In this document: in pieces, positions 1-6,299 of the stretch
Position numbering within the stretch: position 1 is the first letter of the stretch
How the letters are laid out: each line of letters opens with the position of its first letter
Assembly (NCBI GenBank): GCA_037447335.1
Contig: JBBIGV010000108.1
Location: forward strand, 1 to 6,317
Reading direction: 5' to 3'
From: JBBIGV01 sp037447335
GTDB lineage: Bacteria; Bacteroidota; Ignavibacteria; Ignavibacteriales; Ignavibacteriaceae
Length of the DNA: 6,317 nucleotides
The notes under the pieces: generated by a model
Databases searched by the model: none
What the model saw: the letters and a program-made list of their open reading frames with translations, nothing else
What the model was told of the DNA's origin: nothing
Made by a program: the position numbers and the translations under genes

Positions 1-1
1 T

Positions 2-1990
2 TTTCTAATGGCGGTCATTAGAACTTTTTCTCTATTGAACAATCTGGGTTTATTAAATCTTTTATTGGTTATATTTGAAAAATATATGTGGTGCATACCA
101 GATTTTACCGGCAGCTCTGAAACAGATATTTCTCTTTACAACCACTTAAAAGATGTTGCCGGCTTAGCGCACGCTATAAAACTAACACAATCTGAGAACA
201 CTGATTCAAAAAAATTAAATCTTGTTATAGGTGATGTACCCGGTATCCAGAATTATATTTTTGATGTGGTTAACCGTAAACCAGCAAAGATACTCAGGGG
301 TCGTTCAATATTTGTGCAAGTGTTGACAAGAAACCTTGCAACAAAATTATTGAAAGCTTTCGGGCTTACAGAAGTGAACTTAATAATGCTGGCAGGCGGA
401 AAATTTTATATCATCGCGCCCGATACAAAACAATTTAGAGAAAAATTTGAAGCTTTAAGAGAAGAAATTGAAAATTATCTGTTTGATAACTTCAGGATGG
501 AAATAGGTTTCAATTGCGCATATCATACATTTGATTTTTCTGAACTTATGAACAAAGATAAAGCTGTTACTTTTGGACAAATTATTGAGGAAGCATCTCA
601 TAAGCTAATTAAGAACAGATATACTTTATTTAAGAACAGGCTTCATAATCAGGAGAAGGATTTTAAGAAAAATTATATCTGGGAAGAGGATTATGTTAAT
701 GACGATGGCAGCGGGACTGATTCAGTAAAATGCAGAGTAACGGATAAACCTATCAGAAAGGAAAGAAGTGACTTTATAGAAATCCCAACTGATACAGGAA
801 AAGAAAAATTGCAGGTCGATAAGCAAGTTGCGATTGAATTTGGTATCGGATCAAAGATAGTCGGTAATGATTTAATAGCTGTATTAGATGATAATGGTTT
901 GTCTATTGATCCTAACAATATTATGCGCATTAAAAATTTCAAAAATGATAATAAGTATAAAGACCGTATAAAAATTTTATTAAATCCTACTTTCACTGAA
1001 CAATTGAAAAAAACAAATCTTGGTAAGGATGTATTCCGAAATACCTATTATCTGGAAGCAGCAAACTTTTGCTCACGAGGTGATAAAGAAGAAATAATGC
1101 CTTTTGAAGATATGGTCAAAGAGAATGATGGGGCAAAGTTTTTATCACTTATTAAAGGAGACATTGACAACCTTGGACTGATAATGGCTTATGGATTAAC
1201 CTCAGATAAAGATGATTTAACAGGAATATCACGAACAACAACGTTAAGTAATCATCTTAAATATTATTTCAGTTTTTTCTTAAATGGATTCCTTGCAGAT
1301 AGGGAGAAACGTAATATGGAAAATAAAGTCTATACGATTTTTGCCGGCGGTGATGATCTGATGCTAATTACTCCGCAAAGCTCTGCTGTAAAACTGATAA
1401 AAGAGTTAAATGATAAATTCACTGAATTTTCATGCTCAAATGATGAAATACACATTTCATATTCCGTAACGCATTTCAAAGATCATACGCCAATAAGAAT
1501 AGTAGCTGATTTTGCCGAAGAAAGTCAGAAAGAAGGAAAAAGATTCACCAGTCAGTTACAAAATAAGCTAATTTCTGATGGAAAAAATAATACACGAGCA
1601 TTCACATCTGAAATTGATAAAGCAGGAACATTTCTTTTTAATTCTTTCATTAAGAATAACGAGCTCGATAATTTAATTCAGATTGCAAATGAACTAACTG
1701 AAAAAGCTAAAGATGAAAAAAGCGGTTTAAGCAGGGGACTTATCAGAAGATTGCTTGAACTCTCAGAAATGCTCAAAAAATATGAAGAGACAGATGATGC
1801 AACTTATCTTATTGCTTATACACGGCTAAATCACACAGTTAATCGTTTATTAAAGGATAAAGATAAAGAGATAATCAAGTTTTTTGAGAATGTTTTAATA
1901 GTAAATAAAGAGGGAAATGAGGATGCTCAAAAAATTGAAACGATTCTTTATCCCCTCGTTTGCCAGGTAATTTATAATATTAGAAACTAA
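2..1990 (+). CDS. cas10: Cas10/Csm1, type III-A CRISPR large subunit and cyclic oligoadenylate synthase (5' end outside window)
   Basis: Large subunit of the Csm complex; on target RNA binding, this family turns ATP into cyclic oligoadenylate. Numbering from the ATG at 8: a linker with EKYMWCIP (24-31) and DISLYNHL (40-47); the first palm domain with GDVPGIQ (75-81), LRGRS (96-100) and AGGKFY (129-134); a poorly kept zinc-ribbon region around C242; the second palm with GDIDNLG (384-390) and the catalytic GGDD (447-450); then a helical C-terminal domain to 660. Cyclase residues look intact. The N-terminal HD nuclease domain is not seen. Codons 2-7 are open and in frame, so the gene most likely runs off the left edge and the ATG at 8 is probably internal; family members are usually about 750-850 residues. 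Whether an HD domain exists cannot be judged here. The stop lies 12 nt before csm2, in the same operon. The family call is very secure. Confidence 0.96.
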   Translation, partial: FLMAVIRTFSLLNNLGLLNLLLVIFEKYMWCIPDFTGSSETDISLYNHLKDVAGLAHAIKLTQSENTDSKKLNLVIGDVPGIQNYIFDVVNRKPAKILRGRSIFVQVLTRNLATKLLKAFGLTEVNLIMLAGGKFYIIAPDTKQFREKFEALREEIENYLFDNFRMEIGFNCAYHTFDFSELMNKDKAVTFGQIIEEASHKLIKNRYTLFKNRLHNQEKDFKKNYIWEEDYVNDDGSGTDSVKCRVTDKPIRKERSDFIEIPTDTGKEKLQVDKQVAIEFGIGSKIVGNDLIAVLDDNGLSIDPNNIMRIKNFKNDNKYKDRIKILLNPTFTEQLKKTNLGKDVFRNTYYLEAANFCSRGDKEEIMPFEDMVKENDGAKFLSLIKGDIDNLGLIMAYGLTSDKDDLTGISRTTTLSNHLKYYFSFFLNGFLADREKRNMENKVYTIFAGGDDLMLITPQSSAVKLIKELNDKFTEFSCSNDEIHISYSVTHFKDHTPIRIVADFAEESQKEGKRFTSQLQNKLISDGKNNTRAFTSEIDKAGTFLFNSFIKNNELDNLIQIANELTEKAKDEKSGLSRGLIRRLLELSEMLKKYEETDDATYLIAYTRLNHTVNRLLKDKDKEIIKFFENVLIVNKEGNEDAQKIETILYPLVCQVIYNIRN

Positions 1991-1995
1991 AGGAG
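1991..1995 (+). promoter_or_regulatory. Ribosome binding site of csm2
   Basis: AGGAG follows directly after the cas10 stop codon and lies 7 nt before the ATG at 2003. It fixes the csm2 start and shows that this organism uses Shine-Dalgarno signals, at least here. Confidence 0.8.
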
Positions 1996-2002
1996 AATTA
2001 AT

Positions 2003-2419
2003 ATGCAATCAATATCAATCCCATCATTTTTTGACGCGAATGGTCAATTATTGGCACCTCTTATAACCGACGAAGGAGCAGGGAATATCAGAGAACTAAT
2101 AGGATACCTTCGCGAACAGAGCAAGGACAGTAATAATCGCAATGAAAAACTAAATATAAATCAGTTGCGAAAATTTTATGATACGTTTTTGAAAGTATAT
2201 AACACCAGGTCAGAAGAAAAAGTGAAAAAGATTCAGTTATTGATGCTGAAAGCTAATGCTGAATATTCAGCTAAAAGATTGAACACAAATCGGTTTAAAG
2301 AGTTTCTTGCCAATAGAATCAATCTTGTTGTCTCAAAAACAGGAGTGGATTTTATCAAAAATCTAAACGCATTTAAACTACATTTTGAAGCACTAGTTGC
2401 TTATTATCCAAAGAGTTAA
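2003..2419 (+). CDS. csm2: Csm2, small subunit of the type III-A complex
   Basis: Small all-helical subunit that forms the inner filament of the Csm complex along the crRNA-target duplex; it has no known enzyme activity. The 138-residue length is typical of Csm2. After a variable N-terminal tail of about 45 residues comes the family signature region LNINQLRKFYDTFL (about 50-63). A helix rich in Lys, Leu and Ala follows, and the protein ends in a motif of the form hhhAYYxxx (LVAYYPKS). No signal peptide or membrane segment is seen. The position between cas10 and csm3 supports the call. The start is set by the AGGAG 7 nt upstream. The sequence is divergent, as usual for small subunits, so context carries part of the weight. 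Confidence 0.92.
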   Translation: MQSISIPSFFDANGQLLAPLITDEGAGNIRELIGYLREQSKDSNNRNEKLNINQLRKFYDTFLKVYNTRSEEKVKKIQLLMLKANAEYSAKRLNTNRFKEFLANRINLVVSKTGVDFIKNLNAFKLHFEALVAYYPKS

Positions 2420-2425
2420 AGGAGG
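2418..2425 (+). promoter_or_regulatory. Strong ribosome binding site of csm3
   Basis: AAAGGAGG overlaps the end of the csm2 stop codon and sits 5 nt before the ATG at 2431. It is the best Shine-Dalgarno match in the window, which fits Csm3 being the most abundant backbone subunit of the complex. Confidence 0.85.
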
Positions 2426-2430
2426 AAAAA

Positions 2431-3033
2431 ATGAAAAAAGAAGTTAAAAAAATTGAAATTGAAATTTTAACCGGCATACATATTGGCGCAGGCAATGATG
2501 CGGTTCAAATAGGTGGTGTAGATTCTTCAGTCATTAAAGATCCTGTTTCAGCATTACCATACATTCCAGGCAGTTCATTAAAAGGAAAAATCAGGTGTTT
2601 GCTTGAAACGGAGGGTGGTTATTCTGAAAAAAACGATACTATTAATGATTACTTTGGTCCAACAAGCGAATATCTCAAAACAAAAAAAGATGACAAAGGA
2701 TTTGTACAAAAACCGACCAGATTAATATTTAGGGATCTTAACTTATCTGATGAAGATAAAGAAAAATTCAAAAGTGGTGAAGTGACAACAGAATTTAAAA
2801 CTGAAATTGTAATTGATAGGAGTAAGGGCACTGCCAAGGATGGCGGATTAAGATCTATTGAAAGAGTACCCCCATCGGTTAAGTTTATTGGTGAATTATT
2901 AATAAGATACTCTGACGGCGAGCTTGAGAATATTACAAAGGTTCTTAATCAGGGAATTGAACTGCTAAATAATGATTACCTTGGAGGCTCTGGAAGCCGA
3001 GGATATGGTGCGGTAAAAGTAAGTTTATTCTGA
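2431..3033 (+). CDS. csm3: Csm3, Cas7-like backbone subunit and target-RNA endonuclease
   Basis: Repeated backbone subunit (Cas7 group, RAMP/RRM fold) that binds the crRNA and cuts target RNA every 6 nt. The N-terminal RRM strand IEIEILTGIHIGAG (8-21) is followed by GGVDSSVIKDP (28-38). D31 lines up with D33 of Streptococcus thermophilus Csm3, the catalytic Asp, so slicing should be active. Next is LPYIPGSSLKGKIR (42-55), the classic RAMP motif; then a middle RLIFRD segment; and the glycine-rich loop GGSGSRGYG (185-193) near the C-terminus. At 200 residues it is slightly shorter than the roughly 215-220 of well-studied members and ends just after the Gly loop. The TGA stop shares one base with the ATG of the next gene, suggesting translational coupling. 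Confidence 0.97.
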   Translation: MKKEVKKIEIEILTGIHIGAGNDAVQIGGVDSSVIKDPVSALPYIPGSSLKGKIRCLLETEGGYSEKNDTINDYFGPTSEYLKTKKDDKGFVQKPTRLIFRDLNLSDEDKEKFKSGEVTTEFKTEIVIDRSKGTAKDGGLRSIERVPPSVKFIGELLIRYSDGELENITKVLNQGIELLNNDYLGGSGSRGYGAVKVSLF

Positions 3034-3977
3034 TGGGGTTAATTATGTATAAATTAAACTTCACAACCATAACCCCTCTGCATATTTCAAATGGGGAGGA
3101 ATTATACCAGAATTTTAATTACACTTCTTATCAAGGTGATATCTATAAAATCAATCACTTAAAATTTTCTCAGATGATTGCGAAAAAAGAAAATATTGAT
3201 TTTACTTCTGATATCGGAATCAGAGCAATTGAAAGCTGGGTGAAAAAGCATCAGCTTGCTATTATTGATGATGCTTACATATATAGTGTCAAGATACAAG
3301 AAACTTTTAATTCTCACTTAGAAAATCAGCGAGCGGTCGGAAGAAGACAAATAATTGAATTTATAAACAGTAACGGCAAATTTTATATCCCGGCAAGCAG
3401 TGTTAAAGGAGCCTTATTAACCCCGCTTGGAGAGCCTTCTCTTGGTATTAAGCATCAAGACCCTCACATTGAGGATAAGGTTGTCTTCTATGATTCCGAA
3501 GAATTAAACAGTGAGAACTTTTCAGTATACAGAACAGAAAACAGGCCACCAGAAAATAATCTTATTTGTTTAGACCCTGGTGTTACTTTTTCATTATTGA
3601 TGCGCAAGAAAGGAAAGTTCGATAGAAACAACTTTCTAAAAAAATTAAAATCTTATACAGATACTCAATTGGAAAATCTAAATCGTGAAGTTGCAAAGTT
3701 CACTTCAAAAAGAACAGGTAAACTGAGAAAAGCTGATTTATTTTTAAGATCTATTGAGGAGATTAATACATTAGCAGCAAATGATGAAACTATTATTAAC
3801 ATTGGTTTTGGTGGAGGCAGCTGGTTTAAGATATCTAAAGGTGATATTCCGAAGTTTAAAAGTAAACTGCCAGATAAAAGAAATGTTTTGGAACCAGCTC
3901 ACTCAAGCTATTCATTTACGATTGATCGTGAACTGGCTCATATCGGTTGGTGTAAATTGGAGATCGAAGAATTATGA
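3033..3977 (+). CDS. csm5: Csm5, Cas7-like subunit at the crRNA 3' end
   Basis: RAMP-family subunit that caps the backbone at the crRNA 3' end and helps crRNA maturation; it has no known catalytic centre. Residues from the ATG at 3033: LNFTTITPLHISNGEEL (8-24), the Csm5-type N-terminal RRM; FYIPASSVKGAL (117-128), the RAMP motif with Ala in place of the usual Gly; FYDSEEL (152-158), matching the family's DS element; a charged helical stretch; and the glycine loop GFGGGSW (258-264), followed by WFK and a C-terminal GWCKLEI. Two starts are possible: 3033 (TGATG overlap with csm3) or 3045, which gives the more typical MYKLNF beginning and has GGGG 6 nt upstream. It lies before csm4 rather than after it. 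Csm4 is ruled out because the next gene carries the Csm4 signature. Confidence 0.9.
   Translation: MGLIMYKLNFTTITPLHISNGEELYQNFNYTSYQGDIYKINHLKFSQMIAKKENIDFTSDIGIRAIESWVKKHQLAIIDDAYIYSVKIQETFNSHLENQRAVGRRQIIEFINSNGKFYIPASSVKGALLTPLGEPSLGIKHQDPHIEDKVVFYDSEELNSENFSVYRTENRPPENNLICLDPGVTFSLLMRKKGKFDRNNFLKKLKSYTDTQLENLNREVAKFTSKRTGKLRKADLFLRSIEEINTLAANDETIINIGFGGGSWFKISKGDIPKFKSKLPDKRNVLEPAHSSYSFTIDRELAHIGWCKLEIEEL
3035..3038 (+). promoter_or_regulatory. Possible weak ribosome binding site for the internal csm5 start at 3045
   Basis: GGGG lies 6 nt before the in-frame ATG at 3045, whereas the ATG at 3033 has no purine-rich signal before it. This slightly favours a 310-residue Csm5 starting MYKLNF. 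The 3033 start could still be used through coupling with the csm3 stop. Confidence 0.35.
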
Positions 3978-4951
3978 AAACTTACATATTACCTTTAAAG
4001 CAAAAATCTGGTTTGCTAACCGATCTGCAGTCAGATACTATTTATGGTCATTTCTGCTGGCGATTAAAAGAGCAGCTTGGTGATGAAAAATTAACAGAGT
4101 TTATTGCGCTTTACAAAAACAATAAACCAGCATTTATTTTGTCAGATGGATTATTAGTTGTAGATGGTGAAATACAATTTCCAAGACCTCTGGTTTTTAG
4201 TAAACCTGAAATTAAGCAAACGAAAAAAGAAAAGGTGCTGGAGTTTGTGAAGCGCAAATCAAGCAAAGAGCAAAACTTCGTAAAGCTTACCGAGTTGAAT
4301 AAATTCCTGAATTCCGGTAAGGAAGAATTGGATGAAATGCCAGTGAATGAAAGTTCAGCTAAACCAAAGATTAAAAAACCAGTAATGACTGAAAGTCTCC
4401 GTGTAAGCGTTCAGATTGACCGCAATACATTTGGAAGCAGTGAAGGGAGATTATTTTCCTATAATCCAAAATATACCAGAGACGATGTTTCTTACGTTGT
4501 ACTCCTAAAAGTAATAGATGAACCCGCATATGAAAACTTTATGTGTGAGAAAATAATCAAAGATACTTTTACTATTGGTTTCGGCAAGAAAAAATCTTCC
4601 GGTTATGGACAATTTGAGGTTGGAAATATAGCTGAGTTTAATAAATTTCAGGAACCAGCGGATGCAAATGCTTTTATTGTTTTAGGAAACTACCTGCCAT
4701 CCGATAATGATATTGCTTTGCCAATTGGATATGACATAAATACTAAATATGGGAAACTTGGTGAGTATCTTTCGCAATCAGAAAATCCATTTAAAAACCC
4801 GATTGTTTTTCTTACAGCCGGAAGCTGCTTTAATTCAAATAGAAACTTTGAGTTTTATGGAAGAGTAACTGATGAAGGTGAAATTTCTAAAGCTAACTCA
4901 TTCACTGTTCAATTCGGTATGCCGTTTACATTAAAATTTAATTATCAGTGA
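3974..4951 (+). CDS. csm4: Csm4, Cas5-like subunit holding the crRNA 5' handle
   Basis: Cas5-group RAMP subunit that grips the crRNA 5' handle and joins Cas10 to the Csm3 backbone. The N-terminus has the Csm4 signature LLTDLQSDTIYGHFCWRL (14-31). FPRPLVF (around 69-75) follows. The stretch from about 76 to 140 is Lys- and Glu-rich and probably a flexible insertion. The glycine loop GFGKKKSSGYG (202-212) ends the first RRM. The C-terminal RRM has the typical features YGKLGEYL, NPFKNPIVFLTAGS and FYGRV, and ends with hydrophobic FTLKF. The 325-residue length is normal. The ATG overlaps the csm5 stop by four bases (ATGA), so translation is likely coupled. Family assignment is very secure; the position after csm5 is the odd point. 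Confidence 0.95.
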   Translation: MKTYILPLKQKSGLLTDLQSDTIYGHFCWRLKEQLGDEKLTEFIALYKNNKPAFILSDGLLVVDGEIQFPRPLVFSKPEIKQTKKEKVLEFVKRKSSKEQNFVKLTELNKFLNSGKEELDEMPVNESSAKPKIKKPVMTESLRVSVQIDRNTFGSSEGRLFSYNPKYTRDDVSYVVLLKVIDEPAYENFMCEKIIKDTFTIGFGKKKSSGYGQFEVGNIAEFNKFQEPADANAFIVLGNYLPSDNDIALPIGYDINTKYGKLGEYLSQSENPFKNPIVFLTAGSCFNSNRNFEFYGRVTDEGEISKANSFTVQFGMPFTLKFNYQ

Positions 4952-4952
4952 T

Positions 4953-4991
4953 ATGAATTATTTATTAAATCCGAATAAATATTTATTATGA
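4953..4991 (+). other. Possible 12-codon coupling mini-ORF between csm4 and the CARF nuclease gene
   Basis: An ATG one base after the csm4 stop opens a 12-codon frame (MNYLLNPNKYLL). Its TGA overlaps the ATG of the next gene in an ATGA arrangement. The stretch has no Shine-Dalgarno site, so ribosomes leaving csm4 could restart here and then hand on to the nuclease gene. In such AT-rich sequence it could easily be chance; the peptide itself suggests no function. Confidence 0.2.
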
Positions 4992-5869
4992 AAACACTAA
5001 TCAGTCTTATCGGCGAACAGCCGATGCCAAATCTTTTACCCATTCTCCATATTAACCCCGATAAAAATGTATTGCTTTATTCTGATTTGACCGAAACTGC
5101 AGCAAGAAAACTTGAGAAACTTCTTACTAATTCAGAAAAAGTAAAAATTGATGCTTATGATATTGATTCAATTAAAAATAAGGTGTTGAGTAAAATCCAA
5201 AACTCAGATGATATTATTCTTAATATAACCGGCGGGACAAAGATCATGTCTTTAGCTTTGTTCCAGGCAGCTCTCGATAAAAAAATAAAATTCGTCTATT
5301 TCCAAAGTGAGAAAAACCAAAGCGTTCTGTTTAATTATATATTTGAAAATGAAAATATTGTTTGTACGAAAAATGTTTTGCCTGAGTTAATTGATAATGA
5401 TCTTTATCTTAAAGCTCATCTTTTTGATTATAAACTTGCACAAAGTGAAAAAGGAACAGGCGCTGATTTTGAAAACCTCATTTGTAAAACCCTTAGATCA
5501 AGCGGATTTGAAGTACTCCAAAACATCAAACCTGTTGGCGAAGGCAATCAATTGGAAATAGATGCTGTTATCAGATATAATGGTTCCAACAATGTTGGTA
5601 TTGCTGAAATAAAAATCGGAGACAATGAAGAAAGAAACCCTAAAAAAGGAATTGACCAGCTTGCATTAGCAGGACAAAGGGAATATTTAGGAATTTATAC
5701 TCACAGGTTCCTGATTACTTCACGTCAACTTTCCAAACACATTAAAGACCTTGCCATTGCGCATAAAATTATTATTATAGACGGCATTGAACAAAACAGA
5801 AATAATCCTGAACTAACTCCTGAATCGAAGAATAAACTCATCCAAAGAATAAAAGATAAACTTTCATAA
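4988..5869 (+). CDS. CARF-domain PD-(D/E)xK nuclease, compact Card1/Can2-like type III CRISPR effector
   Basis: Probable cyclic-oligoadenylate-activated nuclease of the DUF1887/Card1/Can2 kind, acting in the cytoplasm once Cas10 makes its messenger. The CARF domain spans about 1-130: KTLISLIGEQPMPNLLPI (2-19) is its first strand and loop, and LNITGGTKIMSLALF (78-92) is the ligand-loop motif typical of this family. The nuclease domain spans about 155-293: GADFENLI with E162, QLEIDAVI with D192, and IAEIKIG with E207-x-K209 together form an E...D...ExK site. The later SRQLSKHIKDLA and IIIIDG also fit the family. At 293 residues it is well below the roughly 370-380 of characterised Card1/Can2; the linker between domains is only about 25 residues, so a middle domain seems absent. 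No HEPN RxxxxH motif is seen, so it is not Csm6/Csx1. By analogy cA4 is the likely ligand (inference). No clear Shine-Dalgarno; the start is chosen because it begins right at the CARF strand. Confidence 0.9.
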   Translation: MKTLISLIGEQPMPNLLPILHINPDKNVLLYSDLTETAARKLEKLLTNSEKVKIDAYDIDSIKNKVLSKIQNSDDIILNITGGTKIMSLALFQAALDKKIKFVYFQSEKNQSVLFNYIFENENIVCTKNVLPELIDNDLYLKAHLFDYKLAQSEKGTGADFENLICKTLRSSGFEVLQNIKPVGEGNQLEIDAVIRYNGSNNVGIAEIKIGDNEERNPKKGIDQLALAGQREYLGIYTHRFLITSRQLSKHIKDLAIAHKIIIIDGIEQNRNNPELTPESKNKLIQRIKDKLS

Positions 5870-5874
5870 TTATC

Positions 5875-6255
5875 ATGCTCATCAACCTCTCAAACCATCC
5901 GCTTTCATCCTGGTCGGAATATCAGATAAGTACCGCTGAAAAGTATTATGGCAGAATAATAGATTTGCCGTTTCCTCAAATCTCGCCTGATGCTGACGCG
6001 AATACAGTTAAAAGCATTGCAGTTGATTATAAAGATAAGTGTATTGCGATTCTCTCTGAATCCCGATACTATCGGGATGAAATAAATGCCGTGCACACTA
6101 TGGGTGAGATGACTTTTTGTTTTGCACTGGTAAATGAACTAAGTAAAAATAACGTAACATGTATTGCTTCAACTACTGAACGAATATCTAATGAAGAAAA
6201 TGGCGTTAAGTTTTCTAAATTTAAATTTGTCCAATTCAGAAAATATATCCCGTAG
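5875..6255 (+). CDS. Small CRISPR-adjacent protein of unproven function, possible Rossmann-like signal-tuning protein
   Basis: A 126-residue soluble protein starting 5 nt after the CARF nuclease stop and so surely in the same transcript. Visible pattern: a hydrophobic first strand with a His-Pro (MLINLSNHP, 1-9), then a helix, then RIIDLPFPQISPDAD (27-41), a variable stretch, VHTMGEMTF (73-81), a helix FALVNELSKNN, a strand VTCIAST, and STTERI (99-104). The strand-helix alternation suggests a Rossmann-like fold. The build (short, N-terminal strand plus His/Pro, a Gly motif before a helix, then a late strand) recalls the small CARF-like families Csx15, Csx16 and Csx20 found near type III systems, but I cannot assign it to one. 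A role in degrading or sensing cyclic oligoadenylate is inference from context. Residues S63-D68 are encoded by a perfect palindrome, and the stop codon lies in the stem of another, so both may be later insertions. No Shine-Dalgarno is evident. Confidence 0.75.
   Translation: MLINLSNHPLSSWSEYQISTAEKYYGRIIDLPFPQISPDADANTVKSIAVDYKDKCIAILSESRYYRDEINAVHTMGEMTFCFALVNELSKNNVTCIASTTERISNEENGVKFSKFKFVQFRKYIP
6060..6078. repeat. Perfect 19-bp palindrome inside the last gene
   Basis: ATCCCGATACTATCGGGAT has 9-bp arms around a single central C. It is read in frame as SRYYRD (residues 63-68 of the small protein), just before the VHTMGE motif. The TCCCG/CGGGA ends are shared with the stem of the hairpin at 6248-6281, suggesting a related palindromic repeat family. 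It may be an in-frame insertion tolerated in a surface loop. Confidence 0.7.
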
Positions 6256-6281
6256 GATAGAGTAAACTCTGTCCTACGGGA
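6248..6281. repeat. Long hairpin at the end of the last gene, possible terminator
   Basis: The arms TCCCGTAGGA (6248-6257) and TCCTACGGGA (6272-6281) pair perfectly over 10 bp. One T-G pair and four further pairs extend the stem to about 15 bp around a TAAA loop (6263-6266). The TAG stop of the upstream gene (6253-6255) lies inside the left arm. It could stop transcription or protect the operon mRNA 3' end, but no T-run follows on either strand, so it is not a canonical intrinsic terminator. A repeat element is the safer reading. Confidence 0.75.
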
Positions 6282-6297
6282 CAGACTTTAGTCTGTC
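6279..6297. repeat. Second palindrome of the 3' repeat cluster
   Basis: GGACAGACTTTAGTCTGTC contains 8-bp arms GACAGACT (6280-6287) and AGTCTGTC (6290-6297) around TT. It overlaps the last three bases of the hairpin before it. Its sequence matches the reverse complement of the inner part of that hairpin (6255-6274) at 16 of 19 positions. Confidence 0.75.
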
Positions 6298-6299
6298 AA

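Noticed and set aside
1..100. Genuine cas10 start at 8 with loss of the HD domain
   Set aside because: The frame is open to the window edge, the first residues have no start signal, and the protein begins in the middle of a region that follows the HD domain in relatives. Truncation by the window is simpler.
691..996. Minus-strand open frame of 101 codons inside cas10
   Set aside because: It lies antisense to a well-recognised part of Cas10, shows no family motif and has no ribosome binding site worth noting.
2649..2837. Minus-strand open frame of 62 codons inside csm3
   Set aside because: It is antisense to conserved Csm3 sequence, and its protein is Leu/Ser-rich as expected for a reverse-frame artefact.
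3781..4083. Plus-strand open frame of 100 codons across the csm5-csm4 junction
   Set aside because: It overlaps the Csm5 glycine loop and the Csm4 signature in another frame, and both of those are clearly real coding sequence.
5905..6096. Minus-strand open frame of 63 codons inside the last gene
   Set aside because: It is antisense to the motif-bearing small protein and partly reflects the palindrome, which reads similarly on both strands.
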